A stretch of 64,000 nt of DNA from Candidatus Roseilinea mizusawaensis. GTDB taxonomy: Bacteria > Chloroflexota > Anaerolineae > J036 > Brachytrichaceae. The notes under the pieces are model-generated. The model did not search any database, was not told the origin of the DNA, and saw nothing but the letters and a program-made list of their open reading frames with translations. Positions within the stretch are counted from its first letter, which is position 1, and every line of letters begins with the position of its first letter. Below are positions 35,028 to 44,667 of the stretch, one piece after another. The DNA lies in NCBI GenBank assembly GCA_016841965.1, contig JAEANN010000022.1, forward strand, positions 1-64,000, given 5' to 3'. The position numbers and the translations under genes were made by a program.

Positions 35028-36950
35028 CTATTCCTCAAGTGTCGAGAGGTCGCCTTCGGGCAAACCTTGCGCGCGCGCTTTCAGGACACGGCGCATAATC
35101 TTGCCGCTGCGCGTCTTGGGCAGCTTGGGGGTGAACTCGATATGTTCGGGTTTGGCGATTGGGCCTAGCTCGCGGCCCACGTGCTGACGCAACTCTTCGG
35201 CCAACTTCTCCGAGGGTTCGTAGCCGGCGCGCAAAATCACAAAAGCGTGAATCGCGTTGCCTTTGATCTCATGCGGCAGGCCGATCGCAGCCGCTTCCGC
35301 CACCGCAGGATGCGACACGAGTGCGCTCTCGATCTCGGCCGTGCCCAGCCGGTAGCCGCTCACCTTGATCACATCATCGACGCGGCCGATGATCCAGAAA
35401 TAGCCGTCTTCGTCCACGCGGGCAGAGTCGCCGGTGAAATACTTGCCGGGGTACTTCGACCAGTAGGTATTGACATAGCGATCGGGGTCTTTGTAGATTG
35501 TGCGCATCATCGACGGCCAGGGGGTGGTGATCACCAGATATCCCTCTTCATTGGGCTTGACAGGGTTGCCGTGGTCATCGAGCACTTCGGCCTTGATACC
35601 AAAGAAAGGTCGCGTGCCGCTGCCAGGTTTAAGGGGCACCACCGGCGTGGGCGTAATCATGAAGGCGCCGGTCTCGGTCTGCCACCAGGTGTCCATAATC
35701 GGGCAGCGCTCTTTGCCAATGTTCTTGTAGTACCAGCGCCAGGCTTCGGGGTTGATCGGCTCGCCGACGCTGCCCAGCAATCGCAACGAGGACAGATCGC
35801 GCCGGTTAGGCCAGGCTTCGCCAAAACGCATCAGGCCGCGAATGGCCGTCGGCGCAGTGTAGAGAATGTTGACGCCGTACTTCTCGACGATGCTCCACCA
35901 GCGGTCTGGATAAGGATAGGTGGGCGCGCCTTCGTAGATGATGCTGGTCGCGCCCAGCATGAGCGGCCCATAGACGATATACGAATGGCCGGTGATCCAG
36001 CCGGGATCAGCGGCGCACCAGTAACGATCTTCGTCGGTGATGTCGAAGACATACTTGAGCGTGGTGTACACGCCGACGCTGTAGCCGCCATGCGTATGCA
36101 CGATGGCCTTGGGCTTGCCGGTCGTGCCGGAGGTATACAGCAAAAACAGCATATCCTCGGCATCCATTGGCTCGGTTTCGCACTTCGGGCTGGCTACCGG
36201 CAGACTCATCAGTTCGTGCCACCAGTAGTCACGGCCGTCCTCCATGTTCACCGGCTTGCCGGTGCGCTTATAGACCACGACAGTTTCAACGGCGGCGGTG
36301 CGCTTGAGCGCCTCATCCACGATGCCCTTCAGATCGACGACTTTGCCGTTGAGGAAGGCGCCATCGCAGGTGATCAGCACGCGGCTCTGCGAATCTTCGA
36401 TGCGACCATGCAGCGCCTCAACCGAGAAACCGCCATACACCACCGAGTGCACCGCGCCAATTTTGGCGCAAGCCAACATCGCGATCGGCAGTTCGAGCAC
36501 CCGGCCCATGTAGATGGTGACCCGGTCCCCTTTTTTGACGCCGAGCGCCTTGAGCACATTAGCAAACTTGCTCACCTCGCGGTTGAGCGCAAAATAGGAG
36601 ATGCTGTGTTCGCTGCCATCTTCACCCTGCCAGATGTATGCCAGCTTGTTCTTGCGATGCGTGTGCAGATGCCGATCAATAGCGTTGTGGACGATGTTGA
36701 TCTTGCCGCCAACAAACCATTTGTAGAACGGCTTGTTGGAATCATCGAGCACCGTGTGCCAGCGCTGATACCAGCCCAGTTCGTCAGCCCGTTCGGCCCA
36801 GAAGCGCTCGGGATGTTTGGCGGCGTATTCAGCCAGCGCATCCCAGTCTTTGACATGCGCGCGGGCAATCACATCGGTGGAGGGGTAGTACATTTCGGCG
36901 GCGTTTCTGGCTATCGATTCAGGGGCAGCAACAGTCGTCGGATCAGACAT
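35028..36950 (-). CDS. acsA: Acetyl-CoA synthetase
   Basis: This 640-residue AMP-forming synthetase has the N-terminal part with DWDALAEYAAKHPERFWAER, the phosphate loop YTSGTTGKPKAIVHTHGG, the CADPGWITGHSYIVYGPL and DTWWQTETGAFMITP motifs, the GDSARVDEDGYFWIIGRVDD hinge, and the C-terminal PKTRSGKIMRRVLKA with the lysine controlled by acetylation. It activates acetate to acetyl-CoA. The ATG at 36950 has AAGGAG at good spacing; codons further upstream are not conserved. A minus-strand TATAAT (37004-36999) is a likely -10. It is divergent from a CoA-transferase, pointing to shared acetate/CoA metabolism. Confidence 0.96.
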   Translation of the reverse strand: MSDPTTVAAPESIARNAAEMYYPSTDVIARAHVKDWDALAEYAAKHPERFWAERADELGWYQRWHTVLDDSNKPFYKWFVGGKINIVHNAIDRHLHTHRKNKLAYIWQGEDGSEHSISYFALNREVSKFANVLKALGVKKGDRVTIYMGRVLELPIAMLACAKIGAVHSVVYGGFSVEALHGRIEDSQSRVLITCDGAFLNGKVVDLKGIVDEALKRTAAVETVVVYKRTGKPVNMEDGRDYWWHELMSLPVASPKCETEPMDAEDMLFLLYTSGTTGKPKAIVHTHGGYSVGVYTTLKYVFDITDEDRYWCAADPGWITGHSYIVYGPLMLGATSIIYEGAPTYPYPDRWWSIVEKYGVNILYTAPTAIRGLMRFGEAWPNRRDLSSLRLLGSVGEPINPEAWRWYYKNIGKERCPIMDTWWQTETGAFMITPTPVVPLKPGSGTRPFFGIKAEVLDDHGNPVKPNEEGYLVITTPWPSMMRTIYKDPDRYVNTYWSKYPGKYFTGDSARVDEDGYFWIIGRVDDVIKVSGYRLGTAEIESALVSHPAVAEAAAIGLPHEIKGNAIHAFVILRAGYEPSEKLAEELRQHVGRELGPIAKPEHIEFTPKLPKTRSGKIMRRVLKARAQGLPEGDLSTLEE

Positions 36951-36998
36951 CGCCTTTTCTCCTTCCAAGACATGAACTTGGGAATTTAGATAGGCTGA

Positions 36999-37004
36999 AT
37001 TATA
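36999..37004 (-). promoter_or_regulatory. -10 box (TATAAT) of acsA
   Basis: ATTATA on the plus strand reads TATAAT toward acsA, about 50 bases upstream of its ATG. The best -35 candidate (TTGTAC, 37024-37019) is only 14 bases away. The rest of the 36951-37120 spacer shows no further gene or riboswitch. Confidence 0.45.
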
Positions 37005-37102
37005 AGCAGAAGGTCGTCGTACAACCTTTGTTTTTCGGATGAGCGCATAAGGGCATCCGCGATTATTTGCGCTATCTAGTGGATCAGGATTGAGCCAAGA
37101 GC

Positions 37103-37108
37103 TAGAAT
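37103..37108 (+). promoter_or_regulatory. -10-like box (TAGAAT) before the leader ORF
   Basis: TAGAAT lies 12 bases before the ATG of a 37-codon ORF and would yield a transcript with almost no leader. No clear -35 is present. Confidence 0.35.
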
Positions 37109-37120
37109 TGCCACGTGCAC

Positions 37121-37234
37121 ATGAGCTTACTTGGCGTGTACAACACAGGTACCGGCGAGCGACACCACATCCAGGACGCACTGAACGACGCCGCCGGCGA
37201 CAGCCTGATGCTCAACACCTTTGAGATTCCATGA
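37121..37234 (+). CDS. Small ORF (37 residues) coupled to the CoA-transferase gene
   Basis: ATG at 37121 opens a 37-codon frame beginning MSLLGVYNTG and ending MLNTFEIP, with its TGA overlapping the ATG of the next gene (ATGA), the same arrangement seen between real genes throughout the window. It has a -10-like box at leaderless distance. No homology is recognised. It could be a leader peptide coupling translation into the CoA-transferase, or the remnant of a longer gene. Its codon use is ordinary, so chance cannot be excluded. Confidence 0.35.
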   Translation: MSLLGVYNTGTGERHHIQDALNDAAGDSLMLNTFEIP

Positions 37235-38538
37235 ACCAGATTACATCACCGGCAACCACAGCGTCGGTCTCGGCCGACGAAGCCATATCGCACATCGAGA
37301 GCGGCATGCGCGTTTTTCTAACCGGCAATTGCAGCTTTCCACGCGAACTGATGGCAGCGCTGGTGCGCCGCGCGCCGCAGCTAGAGAACGTCGAAATTGT
37401 GCAAGTGTTGACGGTCGGCAACGCCGACTATGTGGCGCCCGGCCTGCAACGCCACCTGCGGGTGAATACACTGTTCATCAGCGAGAACGTGCGCGCCGCC
37501 GTCAACGATGGGCGGGCCGACTTCACGCCCTGCCGGCTCAGCGAGATTCCACTGCTATGGAAACGCGGCGTGCTGCCGCTCGACGCAGCTTTCATCCACG
37601 TGTCGCCGCCGGACGAGCACGGCTACTGCTCATACGGCGTCGAGGTCGGGGTGACCAAGGCCGCCGCCGAATCGGCCCGGCTGGTGATCGCCGAAATTAA
37701 CCCGCACATGCCCCGCACGCTGGGCGACAGCTTCATTCACATCTCGAAGATCGACTACTGCGTGCCTGTGGACTATGAGCTGCCCGAATTCAGCGCCGGC
37801 GAGACCAGCCCGCTCTATCAGCAGATTGGCTTTCACATCGCCAACATGATCGACGACGGCGACTGCTTGCAGCTCGGCATCGGCGCCATCCCGAACGGTG
37901 TGCTGTCGTACCTGAAGCATCGCAAGGATCTGGGCATCCACACCGAGATGTTCTCCGACGGCATCATCGAGTTGGTTCAAAGCGGCGTGATCACCGGCGC
38001 GCGCAAGAATCTGCACCCCGGCAAGATCATCGCCGGCTTCTGTCTGGGCAGCCGGCGCCTGTATGAGTTCATCGACAACAACCCGTTCATCGAGTTCAGG
38101 CCAACTGAATATGTGAACGATCCGTTTCTCATCGCGCAGAACGATCACATGGTAGCCATCAACTCCGCCATTGAAGTTGATCTCACCGGCCAGGTGTGCG
38201 CCGATAGCATCGGCACCCGGTTGTATAGCGGCGTGGGCGGTCAACTGGATTTCATACGCGGGGCGGCGCACAGCAGGGGCGGCAAACCGATCATCGCTCT
38301 GCCTAGCACCACAGCCCTCAAAGACGGTTCGGTGGTGAGCAAGATCGTGGCAACCTTAAAGCCGGGGGCCGGCGTCACAACAACGCGCAACGACGTGCAT
38401 TACATCGTCACCGAGTATGGCGTGGCCGACCTGTACGGCAAGACCATCCGGCAACGCGCCCGCGCGCTGGTGGAGATTGCCCATCCGGCCTTTCGCGAGG
38501 GGTTGGAGCGCGCAGCGCACGATCTACGCTATCTGTGA
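37231..38538 (+). CDS. Acetyl-CoA hydrolase/CoA-transferase family protein (4-hydroxybutyrate CoA-transferase-like)
   Basis: This 435-residue protein is a class I-type CoA-transferase: the N-terminal part has VFLTGNCSFPRELMAALV and DAAFIHVSPPDEHGYCSYGVEV; the C-terminal part has LGIGAIPNGVLSYL, HTEMFSDGIIELVQSG with the likely catalytic glutamate, GTRLYSGVGGQLDFIRGAAHS and VTEYGVADLYGKT. It moves CoA between acyl-CoA and acids such as acetate or 4-hydroxybutyrate. Divergent orientation to acsA suggests joint control of acetyl-CoA. The ATG overlaps a 37-codon ORF. The acid substrate is not certain. Confidence 0.9.
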   Translation: MNQITSPATTASVSADEAISHIESGMRVFLTGNCSFPRELMAALVRRAPQLENVEIVQVLTVGNADYVAPGLQRHLRVNTLFISENVRAAVNDGRADFTPCRLSEIPLLWKRGVLPLDAAFIHVSPPDEHGYCSYGVEVGVTKAAAESARLVIAEINPHMPRTLGDSFIHISKIDYCVPVDYELPEFSAGETSPLYQQIGFHIANMIDDGDCLQLGIGAIPNGVLSYLKHRKDLGIHTEMFSDGIIELVQSGVITGARKNLHPGKIIAGFCLGSRRLYEFIDNNPFIEFRPTEYVNDPFLIAQNDHMVAINSAIEVDLTGQVCADSIGTRLYSGVGGQLDFIRGAAHSRGGKPIIALPSTTALKDGSVVSKIVATLKPGAGVTTTRNDVHYIVTEYGVADLYGKTIRQRARALVEIAHPAFREGLERAAHDLRYL

Positions 38539-38560
38539 GCGGCGCGCTTTAATCGCCCGC

Positions 38561-39889
38561 CTAAGGCTGCTCGTCCGCTGGGGCGCGCACAAAGCGCACG
38601 CGGGCCACACGCAACTTATCCATTTCCTCGACGCGCAACCAAGCCCGATCGCCTTCGGCCTGCACCTCGTCGCCTGGTCGAGGAATGCGGCCTAGGCGCG
38701 ACATGATGTAGCCGCCCACCGTCTCAAAATGCTCGTCGCGCAATTGCAGACCCAGCGCCTCGTTCACATCGTTGAGACTGGCCAGGCCGTTGATCAGCGC
38801 GCTGCCATCGGGCGCCATTTGAATGTCCGGCACACGATCGGCCGGCGATTCACCCACCTCTCCAACAATCTCGGCCAGCAGATCGCTCAACGTGACCAGG
38901 CCGGCAGTGCCGCCGTACTCATCGAGCACAATCGCCATCGACTGGCGGTGCCGGCGGAACTGCTGCAGCAATTCATCGGCGCGCTGGGAATCCGGCACAA
39001 AGAAGGCCGGGCGCATCAATTCGCGCACCGTCATCGGACGCGCGCCGCGCAGCAACGCCCGCATCATGTCCTTGCTGCGCAACACCCCCACGATGTTGTC
39101 CAGGGATTCCTGATACACCGGCAACTGATTGAGGGGATGCTCGGATAGCAGACGCACCACGTCTTCCAGCGACGACTCCACATCGACACAGACCATTTCG
39201 GTGCGCGGCACCATCACCTCGCGCACCGGGAGATCACCAAACGAGAACACCGCGTCCAGCATGTCGCGCTGCTCCGACTCGATCAGGCCGCCCTTTTGAC
39301 TGGCAGCCACCAACATGCGCAACTCATCGACTGAGTACAGTCGTTCGTCGCCCATGTCCGGGCTATAGCCCAGCAACCGCAGCACGAGGCGCGAGGCGCT
39401 TTTCAGCAGCCAGATGGCCGGGCGCAACAAGCCGGCCAGCGTGTTCATGGGCGCAACCACGATCAGCGCAATTCGCTCCGCTGATCGCAAAGTAATCGAG
39501 CGCGGCACCAACTCGGCCAACACAATCTGGAAGAACGAGGCGATGAACAGGCCGACCAGGCCACCCATGACTGCCGCCAGTCCGGGCAACCACGGTGGCA
39601 CAATGCCGCCCAGGAGATGGGTGAACACCTGAGTGAAGGCCGGCTCGCTGACGACGCCCACCGCCACCGAGGTGAGGGTGACCCCGATCTGGGTGGCGGC
39701 GAAGAAGCGATCAGGGTCCTCCATCACGCGCAGCACCACCTGCGCGCCGGCGTCGCCTTGCTCGGCCAGCTCGGCAATGCGCGTCTTGCGCGAGACCACC
39801 AGGCTGTACTCGGCAAACACAAAGAAGGCGTTGATGGCGATGAGAATAAAGAGGCTGGCAATGCCAGCAGCCACACTCGCGCTGTCCAT
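38561..39889 (-). CDS. CNNM/CorC-type transporter-associated protein (DUF21, two CBS, CorC_HlyC domains)
   Basis: This 442-residue protein has a DUF21 membrane domain with three to four segments ([19 protein letters not shown] at the start, then [20 protein letters not shown]), a CBS pair ([20 protein letters not shown] and [20 protein letters not shown]) and a C-terminal CorC_HlyC domain ([15 protein letters not shown]). Proteins of this type, formerly called hemolysins, act in magnesium or cobalt efflux. The motif [24 protein letters not shown] is diagnostic. It is a single gene facing an unknown gene. Length and domains are complete. Confidence 0.93.
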   Translation of the reverse strand: MDSASVAAGIASLFILIAINAFFVFAEYSLVVSRKTRIAELAEQGDAGAQVVLRVMEDPDRFFAATQIGVTLTSVAVGVVSEPAFTQVFTHLLGGIVPPWLPGLAAVMGGLVGLFIASFFQIVLAELVPRSITLRSAERIALIVVAPMNTLAGLLRPAIWLLKSASRLVLRLLGYSPDMGDERLYSVDELRMLVAASQKGGLIESEQRDMLDAVFSFGDLPVREVMVPRTEMVCVDVESSLEDVVRLLSEHPLNQLPVYQESLDNIVGVLRSKDMMRALLRGARPMTVRELMRPAFFVPDSQRADELLQQFRRHRQSMAIVLDEYGGTAGLVTLSDLLAEIVGEVGESPADRVPDIQMAPDGSALINGLASLNDVNEALGLQLRDEHFETVGGYIMSRLGRIPRPGDEVQAEGDRAWLRVEEMDKLRVARVRFVRAPADEQP

Positions 39890-39917
39890 CAGCCACCACC
39901 AGGCGCGTGGCGAGCGT

Positions 39918-39923
39918 TATAAT
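39918..39923 (+). promoter_or_regulatory. -10 box (TATAAT) upstream of the unknown gene at 40022
   Basis: A perfect TATAAT lies about 100 bases before the ATG at 40022. No -35 match is found. The spacer 39890-40021 holds nothing else recognisable. Confidence 0.35.
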
Positions 39924-40021
39924 TGCCCGTCGGCCTGCGCCTCGACGCATTGTCAAAATCCGGCTTTGGCACGTCTCTGACCATGCAATCATTCTAGCGG
40001 ATTGATCACCACCAGCCATTG

Positions 40022-40729
40022 ATGAGAAAACGCAAAGGCATCTACCAGGCATTGGACGCCGCCGGTAACGTGATTTCAGACGAGCGTTGGCAGATGGCCT
40101 TGCCAGATGCCCCTGGCGCCAGCAACGCCATCTGGCAGATCGAAGCGGAGGTGACCCGCATCCCCCCCTTCCCTTATCCGCGTATCGAGTCGCTGGCAGC
40201 GCAGCTCGTTGGGGCGCGCCCTGGCCCAGATGGCAGTCTGGAGTGTGGCCCAATCGCCTGGCAGACATTCTCCATCCATACCCGTGACGGCGCGATGGAA
40301 GCCGGGGTGGGCTTTGAGATCGATCAGGCCGGCCAAGGATGTGCCCGATTCTGCTGGCGACGCCACAAACAGCACTGGCAGCGCCAGTATGTCTGGCGAA
40401 CAGATTGTGAAATCGGCTACAATTCGGCCTTGTTTCGCACAGCGGCTGTGTGGCGAGGCCGGTTACGGCCAGGCGAATCGCAACTCATCACCATGATCGA
40501 CACAGACGCCGTGACCTTTGAGCCTCAGGTGACGCAGCAGATTTGGTCGCATCGAGGATTCGAGACGCTAGACACGCCATTCGGCCGCCTGAGCCTCGCG
40601 CACTATGAATTTAGCCTGGTCGGGACAGTGATGCGCGGGCGGCTGTGGTGTGATCAAGACGGCGTGGTCTACGATTATGCAGCAGCCGATGGCAGCAGGT
40701 TTCGACTGGCCGCGATCAACGCACAGTGA
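40022..40729 (+). CDS. Unknown protein, 235 residues
   Basis: I do not recognise the family. The protein is soluble and tryptophan-rich, with predicted beta strands throughout (GAMEAGVGFEIDQAG, WRRHKQHWQRQYVWRTDCEIGYNSALF, DGVVYDYAAADGSRFRL). It ends with FRLAAINAQ and the stop overlaps an in-frame GTG of the nuoN frame. The open frame and codon use look genuine. It may be an uncharacterised beta-sandwich protein. The ATG at 40022 is preferred over the TTG at 40019. Confidence 0.65.
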   Translation: MRKRKGIYQALDAAGNVISDERWQMALPDAPGASNAIWQIEAEVTRIPPFPYPRIESLAAQLVGARPGPDGSLECGPIAWQTFSIHTRDGAMEAGVGFEIDQAGQGCARFCWRRHKQHWQRQYVWRTDCEIGYNSALFRTAAVWRGRLRPGESQLITMIDTDAVTFEPQVTQQIWSHRGFETLDTPFGRLSLAHYEFSLVGTVMRGRLWCDQDGVVYDYAAADGSRFRLAAINAQ

Positions 40730-40770
40730 AGACAACCTTAACGTTGATGAGAGACGGTGGTAATGAACTC

Positions 40771-42219
40771 ATGACCTGGAATGACCTCGTTGCAGTGCTC
40801 CCCCCATTTATTTTGATTGTCGGTGGCATGGTGATTCTATTGGCCGATCTGTTGGTCCCGGCCAATCGAAAAGCCGTCACGGGCTGGGTGTCCTTCGCGC
40901 CATTTGTTCTGGCGCTGCTGGCCGTCTTCGCGCTGTGGGGACAAACCGGCGCGGCGTTCAACAGCATGGCCAGTCTGGACGGATACGCGCTGTTCCTCGA
41001 CGCCATTTTCGCCGGCGCGGGCATCACGACGCTGGCATTTGCCCTGCGCTACAACGAGTCGCGCAGCATCCAGCGCGGCGAGTTTTACCCGTTGCTTTTG
41101 TTCGCCGCGAGCGGCATGATGCTGATGGGTCATGCGACAAACCTGCTGATCGTTTTTGTCGCGCTCGAACTGCTCTCGATACCGCTGTATATTCTGTGCG
41201 GCATCGCCCGGCGCAGTGTGCAAAGCCAGGAATCGGCCCTCAAATATTTCTTGCTCGGCGCGTTTGCATCGGGCTTTGTAGCATATGGCATCGCCCTGGT
41301 GTATGGCGCGACCGGCACATTCAACCTGAACGCGATGGCGCGGATCATCGCAGCCGGGCAATACACCGACGCGCTTGTGCTGTATGCCGGAGCGGGCCTG
41401 ATTCTGGCCGGGCTGGGATTCAAGGTGGCGGCCGTGCCATTCCACATGTGGGCGCCCGACGTGTACGAAGGCGCGCCAACCAGCGTCACCGGCTTCATGG
41501 CCGCCGCAACCAAAGCCGCCGGCTTCGCGGCAGTGGCGCGCGTATTCGTGTTTGGCATGGGTGATTTGATCGCGCTATGGCAGCCGGTTGTATCTGTTCT
41601 GGCCGCACTGACCATGATTGTGGGCAATCTGGCTGCGCTGGCCCAGACCAATCTGAAGCGGATGCTGGCCTATTCGAGCATCGCGCACGCCGGCTACGCG
41701 CTGGTGGGCATCGCTGCCGGCGGGCAGACCGGCGCCTCCAGCGTGCTGTTCTACCTGGCCGGCTACGCCGCAACAATTCTGGCTGCCTTCGCCGTGATGA
41801 CCGTGATGAGCGCGCCAGAGGGCGAAGATCAATCCACCGACTCGTACACCGGCCTAATTCAGCGCCGGCCATTCCTGGCGGTCACATTGGCCATCGCCAT
41901 GCTGTCGCTCACCGGCATTCCGCCGCTGGCCGGATTTGCCGGCAAGTATTTCCTGTTCCGCTCGGCCGTCGAATCCGGCCTGGTCTGGTTGGCCGTGATT
42001 GGCGCGCTGACCAGCGTGGTTTCAGCGGGCTACTATTTGCGGGTGGTCGTGGTGATGTTCATGCGCGAACCAGGCGCACAAAAGCCGCTGCTGAGTGTAA
42101 CCGGGCCGGCCCGTAGTGCGGCAATTGCAGTCGCTTCATTGTTGACAATCCTCATCGGCCTCCTGCCAACGCCGCTGCTCGACACCATTGCCCAAGGCGT
42201 GCAAAACATGCCGCGCTAG
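40771..42219 (+). CDS. nuoN: NADH-quinone oxidoreductase subunit N
   Basis: This 482-residue membrane protein has about 13-14 segments and NuoN motifs: LPPFILIVGGMVILLADLL, the lysine-bearing helix VALELLSIPLYILCGI with ALKYFLLGAFASGFVAYGIALVYG, FKVAAVPFHMWAPDVYEGAPT, and AYSSIAHAGYALVGIA. It is one of the proton-pumping antiporter-like subunits of complex I. The ATG at 40771 is preferred; a GTG at 40726 that overlaps the previous stop would add 15 residues. No other nuo gene is in the window, so it stands apart from the rest of complex I. Confidence 0.92.
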   Translation: MTWNDLVAVLPPFILIVGGMVILLADLLVPANRKAVTGWVSFAPFVLALLAVFALWGQTGAAFNSMASLDGYALFLDAIFAGAGITTLAFALRYNESRSIQRGEFYPLLLFAASGMMLMGHATNLLIVFVALELLSIPLYILCGIARRSVQSQESALKYFLLGAFASGFVAYGIALVYGATGTFNLNAMARIIAAGQYTDALVLYAGAGLILAGLGFKVAAVPFHMWAPDVYEGAPTSVTGFMAAATKAAGFAAVARVFVFGMGDLIALWQPVVSVLAALTMIVGNLAALAQTNLKRMLAYSSIAHAGYALVGIAAGGQTGASSVLFYLAGYAATILAAFAVMTVMSAPEGEDQSTDSYTGLIQRRPFLAVTLAIAMLSLTGIPPLAGFAGKYFLFRSAVESGLVWLAVIGALTSVVSAGYYLRVVVVMFMREPGAQKPLLSVTGPARSAAIAVASLLTILIGLLPTPLLDTIAQGVQNMPR

Positions 42220-42246
42220 GCAGGGTCTAGTTGCAGACAATCCATC

Positions 42247-44616
42247 ATGATCCAGAAACTAAAACCAGAGCAACTGCGGCGCATCGTCGATCCTGCCTCG
42301 CTGGGAGTCGACACGACTGAATGCATCGAGCCAAGCACCACCATCATCGGACAGAACCGCGCCGTGCGGGCGCTGCAATTCGGCCTGGGCATCCGGCAGG
42401 TCGGCTATCACATCTACGTGGCCGGGCCTCCGGGAATGGGCAAGATGAGCGCGATCCGCAACTTTCTGGATCAACTGGCCCGCAGCCAGGAGACGCCGCC
42501 CGACTGGTGTTACATCAACAACTTCGACGACCCCTACCAGCCCAAAGCCATCCGCCTGCCGCCCGGCGTCGGCCGTCAACTCCAGCACGACGTGAAGACG
42601 CTGATCGAGCAAGTGCGCCGGGGCATCCCGAAAACGTTCGAGAGCGAGGAATACAGCGCTAAGCGCGACGCCATCATCAAGGCCCTGGAACAACAACGCG
42701 AGGCGCTGTTCCAGGAACTGAACGAAAAGGCGACGCAAGCCGGCTTTACCATTCAAGCCACCCAGATGGGCATCGCCATCATTCCCGTGCTGGGGGGGCG
42801 CCCGCTGACCGACGCAGAGTTTCAAGCCTTGCCGCCGGCTGCGCGCGAAGACTTCCAGCGCCGGCGCGAAACTATTCAAGAGCAATTGAAGGCCACCATG
42901 AAACAGGGCCGCGCCCTGGAGCGACAGACGCAAGAACAACTGGCCGAGTTGGACCGGCAAGCTGCAATGTACGCAGTCGGCGAGTCCATCGATGATCTGA
43001 TTGAGAAATACGAGGGTCAGCCCGACATCACCGCCTATTTGAACGCCGTCCGCCAGGATATCGTCCAGAACATCGACCTGTTCAGGACCGGTCAAACAGC
43101 AGAAGAGGGTCAGCAGCCGACGCCGGCCTGGCAGCGTGGATTGCCATTCCGCAAGTACGAAGTCAACGTTATCGTCGATCACAGCAAAAAAGATGGCGCA
43201 CCACTGGTTGTGCTGCTCAACCCAATCTACAACAATCTGTTTGGTCGGATCGAAAAAGAAAGCCAGTACGGCGCGCTGTATACCGACTTCACCATGGTGA
43301 AGGCCGGCGCGCTGCATCAGGCCAACGGTGGTTACCTGGTCATCCCCATCGAGGACTTGCTCAGCGCGCCGTTCAGTTGGCAGAGCCTGAAGCGCGCCCT
43401 GCGCAGCCGGCAGATCGAGATCGAAGAGCCGGGCGAGTTGATCGGCTACGTCACAGCCAAAACGCTGCGCCCGCAACCCATCCCGCTTGACATCAAGGTG
43501 ATTCTGATTGGGCCGCCGCGGTTGTACTATCTGCTACACGCCTACGACAGCGATTTCCCTGAGTTGTTCCGGGTCAAGGCAGACTTCGACACGAGCATGC
43601 CGCGCACCGACGAAAATGCGCGCGATTTTCTCAGCGTGGTATGCCGTCTATGCGCCAATGAAAACCTGAACCACCTCGACAGCGGCGCCATGGCCAGGTT
43701 GCTCGAGCACGCCTCGCGGCTGGCCGACGACCAGGAGAAACTATCGACCCACTTCGGCGCCATAGCCAATGTGGTGCGCGAGGCGCATTACTGGTCGCAA
43801 CAAACCAATTCATCCCAGATCACCGCCGAGCATATCCGGCGGGCGCTGGACGAAAAGGTGTTCCGCTCGAACCTGGTGCAGCAACGCATTCAGGAGATGA
43901 TCACCCAGGGGACGATTCTGATCGACACCACGGGCGCGCGCGTCGGACAGGTGAACGGCCTGTCGGTGATCGACCTGGGCGACTACCAATTCGGCGAGCC
44001 GGGGCGCATCACCGTCAGCGTTGGGCCGGGACACGAAGGCATCGTCGATATCGAGCGTGAGGTGGCACTGAGTGGTCCCATCCACTCTAAAGGTGTGTTG
44101 ATTCTGCAAGGCTACTTGCGGCAGAAGTACCTGCCCGAGCGCAGCATTAGCCTGTCAGCCCGGCTGGTTTTCGAACAAAGCTACACGATCGTGGACGGCG
44201 ACAGCGCCAGCAGCACCGAGATGTACGCCATCTTATCGGCTTTGTCACAGTATCCGCTGAAGCAAAGCATCGCTGTGACCGGCTCGGTCGATCAGCTTGG
44301 CCGGGTGCAGGCTATCGGCGGCGTCAACGCCAAGATCGAAGGCTTCTTCGATGTGTGTAAAAGCATGGGGCTTACCGGAGAGCAGGGCGTGATGATTCCG
44401 GCCAGCAACGTGCGCGACCTGATGCTGCGGGAGGATGTTGTGGAGGCAGTGGGCAACGGACAATTCCACATCTGGGCGGTCGAGACAATCGACGAAGGCA
44501 TCGAGTTGTTGACGGGAGTGCCCGCCGGCGAGCGCCTGAGCAACGGGCGGTTTCCTGAGGGAACAGTCAACGCACGGGTCGAACAGCGGCTGCGCGAACT
44601 GGCCAACGCGCGGTGA
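42247..44616 (+). CDS. Lon-like ATP-dependent protease (LonB/AAA_32 type)
   Basis: This 789-residue AAA+ protease has a P-loop GPPGMGK (60-66), followed by Met where Thr or Ser is usual. A long coiled insert follows (about 140-250), then AAA motifs around FTMVKAGALHQANGGYLVI, and the C-terminal Lon-type serine protease domain with catalytic Ser in DGDSASSTEMYAILSALS and Lys in GGVNAKIEGFFDV. It degrades proteins in the cytoplasm, probably damaged or regulated ones. The ATG follows nuoN by 27 bases. It lacks the N-terminal domain of LonA. Family membership is clear; substrates are unknown. Confidence 0.92.
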   Translation: MIQKLKPEQLRRIVDPASLGVDTTECIEPSTTIIGQNRAVRALQFGLGIRQVGYHIYVAGPPGMGKMSAIRNFLDQLARSQETPPDWCYINNFDDPYQPKAIRLPPGVGRQLQHDVKTLIEQVRRGIPKTFESEEYSAKRDAIIKALEQQREALFQELNEKATQAGFTIQATQMGIAIIPVLGGRPLTDAEFQALPPAAREDFQRRRETIQEQLKATMKQGRALERQTQEQLAELDRQAAMYAVGESIDDLIEKYEGQPDITAYLNAVRQDIVQNIDLFRTGQTAEEGQQPTPAWQRGLPFRKYEVNVIVDHSKKDGAPLVVLLNPIYNNLFGRIEKESQYGALYTDFTMVKAGALHQANGGYLVIPIEDLLSAPFSWQSLKRALRSRQIEIEEPGELIGYVTAKTLRPQPIPLDIKVILIGPPRLYYLLHAYDSDFPELFRVKADFDTSMPRTDENARDFLSVVCRLCANENLNHLDSGAMARLLEHASRLADDQEKLSTHFGAIANVVREAHYWSQQTNSSQITAEHIRRALDEKVFRSNLVQQRIQEMITQGTILIDTTGARVGQVNGLSVIDLGDYQFGEPGRITVSVGPGHEGIVDIEREVALSGPIHSKGVLILQGYLRQKYLPERSISLSARLVFEQSYTIVDGDSASSTEMYAILSALSQYPLKQSIAVTGSVDQLGRVQAIGGVNAKIEGFFDVCKSMGLTGEQGVMIPASNVRDLMLREDVVEAVGNGQFHIWAVETIDEGIELLTGVPAGERLSNGRFPEGTVNARVEQRLRELANAR

Positions 44617-44667
44617 TTGCGCGTACAGGCCGGAGAGGCCGGATCGAGGCGCAGCGCGCAGGCCGGC

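Noticed and set aside
35181-36989. 602-codon frame on the plus strand
   Set aside because: It is antisense to acsA, which is clearly the real gene.
36951-37120. Riboswitch between acsA and the CoA-transferase
   Set aside because: Only promoter-like boxes were seen; no conserved aptamer pattern could be recognised by eye.
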